Positions 1 to 10,970 of a DNA stretch of 64,000 bases are shown piece after piece. The notes below the pieces were generated by a model. That model did not search any database. It was not told the origin of the DNA and saw only the letters and a list, made by a program, of their open reading frames with translations. The position numbers and the translations under genes are program-made. The first letter of the stretch is position 1. Each line of letters starts with the position of its first letter. Source of the stretch: Gigaspora rosea (taxonomy: Eukaryota > Glomeromycota > Glomeromycetes > Diversisporales > Gigasporaceae); NCBI GenBank assembly GCA_003550325.1, contig QKWP01000819.1:41331-105330 (forward strand), read 5' to 3'.

Positions 1-569
1 ACATTATTTTAATATTATTAAAAATATTATAAAAACATTATTATTATATTTTAAAAATATATTAAAATAAGTTTTTTAAAAATATTTTTTAAACCAAAAT
101 TATTTTTAAAAAATGCTTATACTGTATCTCGTAATTTTGCTTATGAAACCATCCTTCGTATTTTAACAAAAAATCTTTTTTGCAAGATTTTGGGGTAAAC
201 ACATTTGTCTAAATCATTATATTATTGATTTGTTTTATTTATATTATATTTAATATTATAAAATATATTATAATATAATATATTTATATAATATAAATAT
301 TTATATTATACTATAAATATGAAATTTATTTAGTTTAATAATGGTTTAAAAATGTTTTTATTAATATTACTAAAACAGTTTTAATATATATCATTTATAT
401 TATTATTATTAACTTATAACTAGTAATTATTATGTTTTTTAAAATATAATAAAAACATAATAGATATATAATCATAATATTTTTAATTTTTTTATAGTTT
501 CAGTAAAGTCATGCATGTTTTATTGCTTATATATTTAATTGGTTTAATTTATGTATTTATTTATTTTAG
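1..569. other. AT-rich sequence without a recognisable gene
   Basis: Very A+T-rich with short imperfect repeats of TATTATA type. No convincing coding frame. It ends at a polypyrimidine-AG acceptor (568-569) that opens the exon-like block at 570. Confidence 0.5.
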
Positions 570-845
570 AGTGCGTTGCGTGAATTTGTAGCCCAAATAT
601 GGACTTCCAATACGCCTGAGTATTGCAAGCTGAGTATGACAAAAAAGCGATCATTAGTTAAAAAGGTAAAATTGTTTTTGCTTTAAGTACAGTAATGATT
701 ATTAATCTTTTAATTTTATGTTTAATTGTATAAAGGAAATAATACAGATTTTCCAAATTGTATCAACGATTGGGCAATTAAAATAATGATGCGACGTTCA
801 TTCAATCAACAGCGTACATATTGTTATCCTATATCCACTTCTTGA
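570..845 (+). pseudogene. Decayed two-exon fragment of an unrecognised host gene
   Basis: Block A (570-665) reads 32 codons without a stop, beginning SALREFVAQIW, between a good acceptor (TTTTAG) and donor (GTAAAA). Block B follows an AG at 734-735 and, in the frame that looks coding, contains NDWAIKIMMRRSFNQQR and stops at 843-845. Splicing A directly to B does not keep that frame, so the locus looks disabled, or the true junction is elsewhere. The composition is richer in charged residues and codon-like compared with the surroundings. I recall similar short families in Rhizophagus but cannot name a domain. No upstream start exon was found. Confidence 0.35.
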
Positions 846-1184
846 AAGTTATTAGGTAACTAGAGCGATCTTAGACAGTGAACACTTTGTGTAACCTCGC
901 TTTGTTACTGTGATATATCTAAGTCGAAAGGCATTTTTTAATAAAATTTAACAAAGAAGTTTTAAGGCAATTTGCAATTACGAAAGAGGCTACAATTTAT
1001 TTATGTCAGAAATGATATATATGTCATAAATGTAATATCTAGAATATATGCCTTAAAAACTACATCTGGCAGATATGGCATATATGGCATATTTGCCCGC
1101 AGCAATCGCCTAGCCAATCAGATTGCTGATCTAATATTAATTGGTAATTGGTTTCGATCTTATCATCCAGTGGTCGTACAAGGA

Positions 1185-1262
1185 TGTTCTATAGCTCGTT
1201 AGAACCGTCTCGATGAGCTGATTCGAATGGTGGTCGTTTCATTCAATTCTGATCACTGGTTC
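1185..1262 (-). repeat. Copy of the dispersed hairpin module (single arm)
   Basis: On the minus strand this stretch contains CTCATCGAGACGGTTCTAAC followed by GAGC. It lines up with the module at 63.6 kb (CTCAATGAGAGGATTCTAAC then GAG) and more loosely with those at 20 and 54 kb. It appears here as one arm only, without the inverted partner. Confidence 0.4.
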
Positions 1263-1380
1263 GAGAGTTATGCTTGTTTTTGTGATTTTTCATAGGTCAA
1301 CAATATATATTTAGCGTTAGCATTATTGATTAAATGAATTTTACAAACTTTTACTTGTTGTTATCTATTTTTACATATAG

Positions 1381-2026
1381 GTAAGAAAGAACGTGATGCT
1401 ATAAGGAGTAAAAATTATGTTCGAATTACAGAAAAAGAAACAATAGGTATTACAGATAAATACAATAATAATTGTATATATTACAAAATTTGATATTTTA
1501 TCTTCTAATTTCTTTGCAGATGTTTTATCCAATGATGATGGTGATGTCTTATCCAATGGTGATGATGATGATTTAAATCAAAGCTATGATTCTGAATCAG
1601 AAGTGATAGAAGAAATTGAAGGTAATTTATATTATTAAATTTATTTTTAAATATTTGATTTTACTAAAATTCAATCATAAATACTGGCCTAAACATTTAC
1701 AAGGGACCTTAACTAAGTTGCGAATGAACCAATCTAAAGAAAATAACACGTCGAAGCCAAAAGCAAAATCTACTAATAAGTTCCTGATTATTGCAAATTC
1801 AAAATTATTGCAAAAAGGCCTAGCAGTGGCTTCGGGAATTAATATTGTAGTTCTTGAAAACATCAAGAATAATCAGCGATCTAAAGAAAGTAAAATGTCA
1901 AAGCCAAAAACAAAACCTACCAATAAGTCTTCGATTATTTCAAATTCAAAATCTTCAAAAAAAGACTTGCTGGCAGTAGCTTCGGGAATTAATGATGTAG
2001 TTCTTGAAAGTATAAAGGATAATTAG
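1381..2026 (+). CDS. Unrecognised multi-exon gene piece with acidic segment and 50-codon tandem repeats
   Basis: Three exons can be joined in one frame: 1381-1446, 1520-1621 and 1704-2026, with GT-AG introns of 73 and 82 bp. The middle exon is acidic (Asp-rich, DVLSNDDGDVLSN then a run of D). The last exon starts GTLTKLRMNQSKENN and carries two and a bit copies of a Lys/Ser-rich unit (SKPK..TNK....SNSK....AVASGIN..VLE) before a stop at 2024-2026. The same repeat continues past the stop, which suggests that the stop is an acquired truncation. The 5' end is not defined; 570-845 could be an upstream part. No known domain is recognised. The low-complexity charged sequence suggests an intrinsically disordered protein. 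Confidence 0.35.
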
Positions 2027-2310
2027 CGATCTAAAGAAGGTAATACATCAGAGCCAAAGACAAAGCCTACCAATAAATCTTCAATTATTTCAAATTCAAA
2101 ATCTTCACAAAAAGACTTAACAGTAGCTTGGGAATTAATGATATAGCTCCTGTAAGCATAAAGGATAATCAGCAAAAAGAAAAAAAGAAGATCTCAAAGA
2201 ATTCTTCGCAAAAAGACTTACCAGTAGCTTAGGGATTAATAATGTAGCTCCTGTAAGCATAAAGGATAATTAGCAAAAAGAAAAAAAGAAGATCTCAAAG
2301 AATAGACATA
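1733..2310 (+). repeat. Tandem coding-type repeat, ~147-150 bp unit decaying to ~101 bp
   Basis: TCTAAAGAA starts units at 1733, 1880 and 2030 (periods 147 and 150, multiples of three). Further units near 2171 and 2272 have a shorter period and keep GCAAAAAGAAAAAAAGAAGA. Codon-multiple spacing in the first copies shows expansion while the region was coding; the later copies lost the frame. Confidence 0.7.
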
Positions 2311-2926
2311 ATAACTTATCAAAAAGTATGTGTAAATATTTATACTTGACCTTATAATGCGCTAATTATAAGTAACAGAACCTGAATTTACTGTAATCAG
2401 TATTACGGGTTTTGGGTTTTTATTTTCTTCTTAATATATAAATAACAAATCTACTATGTACACATGTAGATAATCAAATGCCTGTATCTCCTAGAGTGCT
2501 AAGATCGAGAGACCATTTGCAAAACAAAGGCAATTAAATATTAGATTTAAAAGAAATTGCAAATTAGTACTGTATTATTTAGATAGCTTTAATATTAATC
2601 GATAATAAATATTAAAATGCTTTTAGAACTATATAAATGCAAATAAAATTCATATAATTTACATATAAAAATTAAATAGATAAAAGTTATATTTTAAACA
2701 ATAATTGTATATTTTTTAAACATTTTATAATTTTTTATTAATAAAACCATAAGACAAATATTAAACAAAATGACACTTTTTCATACATTTATTACATGCT
2801 AATTTATACGTGACTCTGGCGTTTTTGTCATTGCTTTTACGCGAGCCTTGGTGAAAAAGATTAAAGAAAATAGAGACTATAATGTGAAAACATACAAATA
2901 GTACACATTCTTATATACAAAATGTA
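2311..2926. other. AT-rich spacer, nothing recognised
   Basis: No supportable gene. It lies between the decayed repeat gene and the Gypsy element; the last bases form the insertion target. Confidence 0.4.
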
Positions 2927-2931
2927 TATAT

Positions 2932-3686
2932 TGTTATAGAATGATAATTTATTATATTATCTTATTATTTTATTATTTTATTTTTATTATTATATTTTAT
3001 TATTATATTGTATTATATTATTATCTTGAGAAGTTAGAATAGTTAATACCGCTTATAACACTTATATCGCTTATAATGCTTATACCGATTATAACGCTTA
3101 TAACGATTATAACGCTTATAACGATTATCACGCTTATAACGCTTATAGCGCTTATACCACTTATAACGCTTATGATGCTTATAGCGCTTATATCGCTTAT
3201 AACGCTTATACCGTTTATAACGCTTATGCCGCTTATAACACTTATACTGTTTATAATGCTTATGTTGCTTTTGTAGATTATAGTGTTTATCATTGTAAAT
3301 TAACGCTTATAACGCTTATTCTAAAATGTATTTAAAGACACAGAATTTCCCTTAGTCAAACTAGACCAAGACACCCCACTTCTTATTCTATTTATTATAT
3401 ATCTTGTACTGGAATTTCTTAGGAACAGAACCTAAGGATAGCCCTATCTTAGATTATTAATAAAGAAACTATTTATCTGAATAACACCAAGTTTATTATC
3501 AAGTAATAGTAAAATTGATAATTCCTCATTAAATACTCTACCGAACTGCCCTTGGAGAAGAGTATAATTTCTTACAGACTAAGGAATTATACCTACCTCT
3601 TGGACACCGCTATAAACCGATAAAGGATCCTTGTAGCCGTGTCATTGTTATAGTAAGGAGTAAAAGAAAGCCTCCCTACTGTAACA
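2932..3686 (+). repeat. 5' LTR of the Gypsy element
   Basis: Begins TGTTATAGAA and ends CCCTACTGTAACA. It pairs over its whole 755-bp length with 11683-12437. Its first half holds a 9-bp minisatellite. Confidence 0.93.
3049..3260 (+). repeat. 9-bp minisatellite in the 5' LTR
   Basis: Consensus GCTTATAAC repeated about two dozen times with scattered substitutions. Because 9 is a multiple of three and the unit lacks stops in some frames, it yields meaningless open frames on both strands (Ile/Ser/Val-rich). Confidence 0.85.
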
Positions 3687-3688
3687 TT

Positions 3689-3706
3689 TGGTGCCTTCTG
3701 GCGGAA
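3689..3706 (+). promoter_or_regulatory. Primer-binding site of the Gypsy element
   Basis: TGGTGCCTTCTGGCGG starts two bases after the LTR end, as expected for a site complementary to a tRNA 3' end that finishes in CCA. The tRNA species is not identified. Confidence 0.6.
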
Positions 3707-4013
3707 TCATTTAAAACATTTTGATATTATTAAAGATATTTGAAAATCTCTACCACTCTAGCTGCTGCTGTTCGTCCTGGAAGTCACTTTGCCCAGAGAC
3801 TCTATAAAACCTATTGCTGCTGCCATTCGTCCTGGAAGACTCTTTGCCCAAGGACTCTATTTATTTTAATTGCTGTTTATTTCTCATAACATTTGCTGCT
3901 GCTGTTCATTCTGGAAGACTCTTTGTCCAAGGATTCTATCTATTTAACTAAACTTACTAACAAGATATTACTAACAATTAATTATTTTAAGATTTAGTCA
4001 GGAGTCATAAGGT

Positions 4014-5960
4014 ATATGACTACTGATATTAACGAATTATATAATCGATATATTAGAAACCACCTAGTAGAACATCATTAAAACTCTGCTCTTCTATTTC
4101 ACTCTCTCCAACTACATGCTCCTGATCTTTCTTGTCAAGAGTGTTATTCTCCCCCTTGCACTAGTGGTCATGTTTTTGCTCGAACAACTTGGAAGATTTT
4201 GGCATTGGTATTCTGGTACCTACTCTGCTGATTCCTATACCTCTCAAACTACTGGAAACTTTATTCGCCTGACTGCTACTAGAGACCCTGCTACTATCCG
4301 TACTTGTATTCGAGATATTATTTTTAGCTGCCGATATCAAATAGAACTTGACAACCCAAGAGAAATTGCTCTTGCTATTCTTCAACGCTTTACCCATCGA
4401 ACAACTTTACCTCCTCTTGATTTAGCGGACTATACTACTTTTGACCCATACTTAGACACTGATACTGAAAACTATAACCCTCGATATTCGGACTTAGAAT
4501 ATTCTATTGTCGAAGGATCTAGCCCTACTTTTAACACTGTACCTCTTCTTACTACCCCTGAGGATCGCCTCTCTACTCCTCTTGGTTTTAACCTACTCCC
4601 TTATAGTGAACATAATAGTGATATTAGCTCTCACACCCCTTCGTTCCAACATACTAGCCTACCTGCAAGTCCACAGTTTTAGCACCTAATCAACAAGATA
4701 TAGACCTTGAAAATTTCTTTGAAACTACCTCTACTTTTAATTTAGATAGACTTTTACCAGATACTACTGAAGAAACTAGTGAAGAAGACCAAGAACCTTC
4801 CCTAACCTCACCTGTAGACAACCCACCTCCTATTATGGCTGAACGAGCGATCGCTGATGTTGCTACTGCTATTAATATCTTAGCTGCTGCATTTGTACAT
4901 GGAGGAGTTGAAAAGAATCTTCTTTCTGTTAATTTCTTTAATGGAGATGGAACCCAAGACCCACTCGAATAGTATTCAGAATTCAAGCGTGCTGCCATTG
5001 CTAACCGATGGAATGCTGCCCGGAAATTAGAACTTGTTCCTGTCTACTTAAAAGGAATTTCCTTAGACTGGTTTTCCTCCCTTACCACTAAGCCCACTGC
5101 TTTTGGTGATAAGGATAATCAAGATACTAGTTATAAACACCTGTTTCTAGACCGATTCATAACCCCAAAACAAAAAGTTCTGTGATAAAAGCAACTTTTT
5201 GATATCAAACAAGGTTCCAACTCAGTTGATGACTATATTAACCGGTTTAGAAAACTGAAGTGACGTGTTGACCCTGACGAAGCCTTCCATGATGACTTTG
5301 TAATCCAACTCTTTATTCAAGGCCTTCGTCCTGAGTTTGCTATAAATGTACAAGCCTCTGAACCTGCTGATCTTGATGCTGCTATGAAAACTGCTCGTAA
5401 ATGGGAAACTGGAAAACTTATGGCAACCTCTAATACAGATACAGACCAAGCTATTAAACAACTAACTGAACAAATCGCTCAACTTAGTATTAATCTTGCC
5501 CAGAAGCAACCACCTGCCAGCCTCTCTGTGAACTATGCTGATTCTTCTAGACAAGCTAATCCAATCAAACAACCTCTTACCTGCTATTATTGTGGTCGAA
5601 CTGGACACTTTATTGCATATTGCCGTCTTAAAAAGAAGAATCAAAGTAATGAATGAGGAAGAAACAGACAGTCCAACAATAACAACTATCGACATGACTC
5701 TTATAGAAACAGATCTAGAAGTCGAGATAATAGAGACCGAGATTATTATAATAGAGACCAAAGCTGCTCTAGAAATAGAGATAATCGTAATGATCGAGAT
5801 GACTACCGCTCTAAAAGTCGAGAATGATCTTCTTCTTGAAGACCTAGCAACCAAACCCCCTCACCCTACTACAGAAATGTTAACTATCTTAATGGAACTC
5901 CTTCTACTACTACCACTACCAACCAACCTCTTAGTCCACAAAAATGGGAAACATTTCTAG
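4014..5960 (+). pseudogene. gag-like region of the Gypsy element (fossil)
   Basis: Encodes capsid-type sequence followed by a CCHC zinc knuckle near 5580-5620 (CYYCGRTGHFIAYC), the usual nucleocapsid signature, then a basic/acidic repetitive tail. Identified by position between primer-binding site and protease and by the knuckle. Confidence 0.7.
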
Positions 5961-6120
5961 ACAACCCTTCTGTTCGTACTGCACTATCTTCTTACTTGTA
6001 CGAAGAAGCTAAAACTGCTAACTTGATCCAGACATCTGCTTATACGACACCTGTCAAATGTAATGTTAAAATCAATCAAAACTACAAAAAGCTATTATTG
6101 ACAGTGGAGCCTCTATTAGC

Positions 6121-7947
6121 ATGATCGCACACCAATTAGTCCAAGATCTAGGATTAAAAATAGAACAAGCCTCTCTTAGCCTTATCATACCTGCTACTGG
6201 AACCCCTTCCCGTCCTTTGGGAATTATTCGTGACTTACCTATAGAAATAGATGGTGCTATTATTCCTATTACCGTTGAAGTAGTCCCTGCCACCTCTTAC
6301 TCATTATTGCTTGGAAATGACTGGTCAAAGAAAGTTGAAGCCAGTTACAATTGGAAAAATGGATGCTACTCTTTTAAGTGGAAAAACAAGAAACATACCG
6401 TTCCTACTTCCTATGAAAGCAACCAACCATTACCCTCACAACCTACTGTTACCGACCCTGCTGAATTAGACACTTATGAACAGGAATACTTAGTCCCTCA
6501 AGAAGCTTATGCTTTTATCACCACCCATGAACCAGACATTACCCCTACCTCTGATGATGATACCAACCCATGGATTATCCACCAGCCTAGACATAGAAAG
6601 CGTGCCCCTCCTAACTCTCGTGTATGTGGCAATTGTGGCTCACCTGAACATCTCTTTGCCAACTGCCCTACCAACCGTTGTAATCGCTGTCGACAGGATG
6701 GACATATTGCTGTCCACTGCCCACAACAAGTACCAAAGCGGACCTCTTGCCGTACCTGCAATGGTAATGACCATTTGTACCGAAACTGCCCTGAAAATAT
6801 TTGTCATACCTGTAGAGCAACTGGACATATTGCCGTTGACTGTTCTTTTGGAGCCCTTAAGGAACAGAACCGAATTTGCCAATGTGGATGTAATCCGGAT
6901 GATATTGAAGCCCGTCGAATGTATAACTTTAGTACAAGGCGTACTCACCACTGCTGTCACTGCAAGAAACCAAATAGACCAGAAGACCTACAAGTTCTTA
7001 ACAATCAGTTTGTTTGCCGAGGATGTGTCTCTGACTATTATTATGAACTCCCTCTTGATGACCCTCAACGTATATATTATTATAGTCACGGAGAAGGATG
7101 TGGAACCCTTGTCCAATGTAAAATCTGTGGAGAAACTAGACCTACCTCTAAGATGAATAATCTAGAAAGCCTAGAACAAGCCCTTTGGTTTTGTGACCTT
7201 GAACACCTCTATGCTTATAAAGCAGGACAGGATGTTCTCTACAATGCAAATTATAATTTGTGGACCAGAATCAGACATTATACCGAGTCCAACAGGAGTG
7301 CTGGATCTCAGTATGAAATGAACCAGACCCGTATCTTCCGACTTGCAAAGATTTTCTTACAAGAATTGGACCAAAGCCTGACTGAAGCCTTAGAACCTTT
7401 AATGACTGATCGTATTAACCAACCTTGGAGTCAGGAAGAAATGCAATTGGTACTTCGTGCTGAACATGGCATATTAGAAGAGAATGAAGAATTTCAATTA
7501 CAACAGACCCTTGAAATTTCCTTCGACACTAGCCATCCTGAATTCTGTAAAGAAACTGCTCTCGCTAATCTTAGAAGAAACTTCTCAGACACCCCTATTG
7601 ACCTCTGCAAGGAATGTCTTCATGTTAAGCACCAGGAAGAACTTGATGAACATGATGGATACTGTACAGAATGTGTACCTCCACCACCACCAATATTCGA
7701 ACCAGAACCAGAAGTTATATATATAGAACCTATTCAAAGTGATCAAAATACTGTCACTATCGAAGTTTTTGAAACATTACAACAACAAGTTGTCCAACAG
7801 AACCAGACCATTGAACAACTTCAACAACAAGTCCAAAAACTTGAAAACTTTAATCAACAATTACTTCGCCTTATTTACCAAGACACCCAGTACCTACAAC
7901 AAAGAACTGAAACCCTTGCTACCCTGTTCGCAAATACAAATTTTTAG
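6121..7947 (+). CDS. Gypsy element: protease remainder plus four CCHC zinc knuckles and a coiled-coil tail
   Basis: The frame follows the aspartic-protease active-site sequence just upstream (IDSGASIS type, near 6095-6120). It continues with protease-like sequence (PITVEVVPATSYSLLLGNDW). Around 6620-6850 come four CCHC knuckles in a row (CGNCGSPEHLFANC, CNRCRQDGHIAVHC, CRTCNGNDHLYRNC, CHTCRATGHIAVDC), then further CxxC pairs (6880-7160 and 7600-7680), and a Gln-rich coiled coil at the end (7770-7920). Knuckles normally sit in gag; a second, fourfold set after protease is unusual for Ty3/Gypsy. Treated as part of the fossil element. Confidence 0.75.
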   Translation: MIAHQLVQDLGLKIEQASLSLIIPATGTPSRPLGIIRDLPIEIDGAIIPITVEVVPATSYSLLLGNDWSKKVEASYNWKNGCYSFKWKNKKHTVPTSYESNQPLPSQPTVTDPAELDTYEQEYLVPQEAYAFITTHEPDITPTSDDDTNPWIIHQPRHRKRAPPNSRVCGNCGSPEHLFANCPTNRCNRCRQDGHIAVHCPQQVPKRTSCRTCNGNDHLYRNCPENICHTCRATGHIAVDCSFGALKEQNRICQCGCNPDDIEARRMYNFSTRRTHHCCHCKKPNRPEDLQVLNNQFVCRGCVSDYYYELPLDDPQRIYYYSHGEGCGTLVQCKICGETRPTSKMNNLESLEQALWFCDLEHLYAYKAGQDVLYNANYNLWTRIRHYTESNRSAGSQYEMNQTRIFRLAKIFLQELDQSLTEALEPLMTDRINQPWSQEEMQLVLRAEHGILEENEEFQLQQTLEISFDTSHPEFCKETALANLRRNFSDTPIDLCKECLHVKHQEELDEHDGYCTECVPPPPPIFEPEPEVIYIEPIQSDQNTVTIEVFETLQQQVVQQNQTIEQLQQQVQKLENFNQQLLRLIYQDTQYLQQRTETLATLFANTNF

Positions 7948-8090
7948 ATAATCCTAGGCATGATGGCAAACTACCTGTTGACTCAGACAACTGTATTAAC
8001 AGACCCCTTAAACCCCCTGAACACCCTATAAATTTAGTACCTACCCCTGTATATAGTATAGACACCCTTATCCCCTATGAGGAATATACG

Positions 8091-9533
8091 TTGACCCCAA
8101 CTACTTCATTAAACACAGGTCCTCTTGCTGCAGATCAAGGACTTAAATTTAGACACTTACTTGAGAAATTTGCAGACATTTTCGCAACAGACATTGATGA
8201 ATTAGGAAGGACTGACTTAGTTTCTCATCGTATTTTTACAGAAGATGTACCACCCATTTGCTCTAGACCCTATTCTATACCTCCAAGTGAACAGACATTT
8301 ATTAAAGAGGAAATCCAACGAATGATGAAACATAAACTTATCCGGCCTTCGAATAGTCCCTGGACTTCCCCTGTTGTTCTAGTCAAGAAGAAAAATGGCA
8401 AACTACGCTTCTGTGTAGACTACCGAAAACTTAACAATGTTACTAAAAAGGATGCATACCCTCTACCTCGTATTGATGAAATGTTAAATACTCTTGCTGG
8501 ATCGCATTGGTTTTCTACTTTGGACCTTGCAAGTGGATATTGGCAAGTAGCTATGCACCTTCGTGATAAAGAAAAGACTGCTTTTGTAACTCGCTATGGA
8601 ACGTACGAGTTCAATGTGATGCCTTTTGGACTTTGTAATGCCCCTGCTACGTTCCAAAGACTAATGGACCGAGTTTATGAAGGGATTGCTTGGAAATTTG
8701 TAGTAGTATACTTGGATGATACTATAGTATACTCTCGAACATTCGATGACCACCTGAAGCACTTGAATGAAGTGTTTCACAGAATCAAACAAGCTGGTTT
8801 GCGACTTAATATCGAGAAATGTAACTTTTGGATGCAAAGATTACCCTTCTTAGGCCATATAATTGCACCTAGTGGAATAGCCCCTGACCCTACCAAAATT
8901 GAAGCCGTACAAAAGATCCAACCACCGCAGAATATAACCCAACTTCGCTCATTCTTGGGATTAGCTGGATACTATAGACAATTTATCCAAAATTTCTCTG
9001 CTATTGCTAAACCCTTAAATCGATTGTTACAAAAAGACGAACCATATCGATGGACCCATATTCAACAGGAAGCTTTTAATGAACTAAAAGACCGACTTAC
9101 TGCTGCCCCTATATTAGCCTACCCTGATTTCAGAAAGACCTTTATCTTGGCCACCGATGCTTCTTACTATGGATTTGGTGCTACTCTTAGCCAATTAGAC
9201 CAAAACCATAAGGAACACCCCATTGCCTATGCAAGCAAAAGTCTACGAAAAGAAGAAGTAAACTATGGCGCAACTGAACTAGAATGTGCTGCTGTAGTAT
9301 GGGCAATCGAACACTTTCATAAATACCTAGGCGCTACCAAGTTCATCTTAGTTACAGACCATTCAGCATTGAAATGGCTACGTACTTCTGAACCTAAAGG
9401 AAGAATTGGAAGATGGATTCTTAAACTCCAACCTTATAACTTTGAAATCTTTCACAAACCTGGAAGAATCCACTCTAATGTTGATGCTCTATCACGCCTA
9501 CCGACCCAGACACTTAAATCATCTAAATCATGA
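8091..9533 (+). CDS. Gypsy element: reverse transcriptase and RNase H
   Basis: Contains the RT core with a YLDD box near 8710, the LDLASGYWQV segment before it, and an RNase H domain (ATDASYYGFGA near 9150, then TDHSALKWL). It overlaps the integrase frame by four bases (ATGA). The family assignment to Ty3/Gypsy is clear from the domain order. Confidence 0.92.
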   Translation: MTPTTSLNTGPLAADQGLKFRHLLEKFADIFATDIDELGRTDLVSHRIFTEDVPPICSRPYSIPPSEQTFIKEEIQRMMKHKLIRPSNSPWTSPVVLVKKKNGKLRFCVDYRKLNNVTKKDAYPLPRIDEMLNTLAGSHWFSTLDLASGYWQVAMHLRDKEKTAFVTRYGTYEFNVMPFGLCNAPATFQRLMDRVYEGIAWKFVVVYLDDTIVYSRTFDDHLKHLNEVFHRIKQAGLRLNIEKCNFWMQRLPFLGHIIAPSGIAPDPTKIEAVQKIQPPQNITQLRSFLGLAGYYRQFIQNFSAIAKPLNRLLQKDEPYRWTHIQQEAFNELKDRLTAAPILAYPDFRKTFILATDASYYGFGATLSQLDQNHKEHPIAYASKSLRKEEVNYGATELECAAVVWAIEHFHKYLGATKFILVTDHSALKWLRTSEPKGRIGRWILKLQPYNFEIFHKPGRIHSNVDALSRLPTQTLKSSKS

Positions 9534-10822
9534 ATTTAAACCGATATAGCCAACTTTATGATTACCTAGAATCAGACAAGTTACCAGACGAATTTACAGA
9601 CTATGAAAAGAAACAATTAATTAACCAGGCTAGATATTTTGAAATTAGACATAACCTCTTATATAAGAAGAACCGAAAAGATCCAGAACACCCCTTTCGA
9701 GTTATTAAATGGACAGAAGTAGAACCGATCCTATACATGATGCATAAACACCCTACTGCTGGACATTTGGGAACCGATGCTATGTACTATAAAATAGCTG
9801 AACGATATTATTGGGATCAAATGTATCGAGACGTCCAAGAATATGTAAAGACTTGTGAAACATGCCAAAAGAGACTTAAAGAACGCAGAAAAGAACCTCT
9901 CCATCCTATCCAAATAGGACGTGCTTTTGAAAGGATTGGAATTGACCTTGTCGGACCCTTACCTATAACTGCTCAAACCAATCGTTACATCATTGTTGCT
10001 ACCGACTATCTAACAAGATGGCCAGAAGCCAAAGCTGTCCCTGATGCTGGAGCCAATACTCTCGCACAATTTATTTTTGAAGAAATTATCTGTAGACACG
10101 GAACTCCAAAGATTATACTTTCTGACCAAGGAAGAAACTTTATTAGCGAAACTGTACGGATTCTATGTGAAAAGTTTCTCATCAAACATAAATTCTCTTC
10201 ACCATACCACCCACAGACAAATGGAATGGTTGAAAGACTTAATCGAACATTATGTGAATCTCTCGCGAAAGTAAAAGAAACAGATGATTGGGATTTACAC
10301 ATACCTGCTGTTCTCTTAGCTTATCGAACAAAGAGACATGCTACTACTGGATACACTCCATTCCAGTTAGTTTATGGTAGACAAGCCACGCTACCCATAG
10401 AAGCACTTATTCCTGTATATCCTAAAGTAATTAAGGATACAGAAATTAATATACAAGACAGTATATTACAACGAGCTTACGAATTAATAGACAAATTGCC
10501 AACCATACAAGAAGAAGCCCGAGAAAATACTAGGAAATCACAAGAAAAACAGAAAAAGTACTTCGATAAAAAGGTGAAAGAAGAAACCTTTGAAATTGGA
10601 GAAAAAGTATGGATACAACGAAAAGAAATAGAAATGTCTCGCTCTGCTAAATTTGAGGATAAAAGAATTGGCCCCTTTATAATTCAAGCGAAATTAAACA
10701 ATGGTGCTTATAAACTTCGAGATATGAAAGGAAAAACCTTACAGAAATATTATAATAGTGATAGACTTGCTAAATATTACGAGAAACAGACATGGGAACC
10801 TATAATTGTAATTGAAAATTAG
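9530..10822 (+). CDS. Gypsy element: integrase
   Basis: An N-terminal HHCC zinc finger (H..HLG...C..C around 9750-9870) is followed by the catalytic core with the first Asp in GIDLVGPLP, the second in ILSDQGRNF and the Glu in MVERLNRTL, in proper spacing. The C-terminal part is basic, with a GPF/Y-like module (GEKVWIQRK ... KRIGPFIIQ). No chromodomain was seen. Confidence 0.92.
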   Translation: MNLNRYSQLYDYLESDKLPDEFTDYEKKQLINQARYFEIRHNLLYKKNRKDPEHPFRVIKWTEVEPILYMMHKHPTAGHLGTDAMYYKIAERYYWDQMYRDVQEYVKTCETCQKRLKERRKEPLHPIQIGRAFERIGIDLVGPLPITAQTNRYIIVATDYLTRWPEAKAVPDAGANTLAQFIFEEIICRHGTPKIILSDQGRNFISETVRILCEKFLIKHKFSSPYHPQTNGMVERLNRTLCESLAKVKETDDWDLHIPAVLLAYRTKRHATTGYTPFQLVYGRQATLPIEALIPVYPKVIKDTEINIQDSILQRAYELIDKLPTIQEEARENTRKSQEKQKKYFDKKVKEETFEIGEKVWIQRKEIEMSRSAKFEDKRIGPFIIQAKLNNGAYKLRDMKGKTLQKYYNSDRLAKYYEKQTWEPIIVIEN

Positions 10823-10970
10823 AAATTTCTGGAAGAAATTTATTGTGAAAGGGAGTGACATTTGTGTAAAACTTTGTGCACAGCCCCATGAAAATCTTCG
10901 TATTACACTAACATTTATATAATCCTACACTCCGATTGAAATTTTCCTAAAATATTATCAAAACCCCTAA

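Noticed and set aside
3021-3293. Ile/Ser/Val repeat frames on both strands in the LTRs
   Set aside because: Explained by the 9-bp minisatellite; present in both LTRs as a mirror of the DNA repeat.
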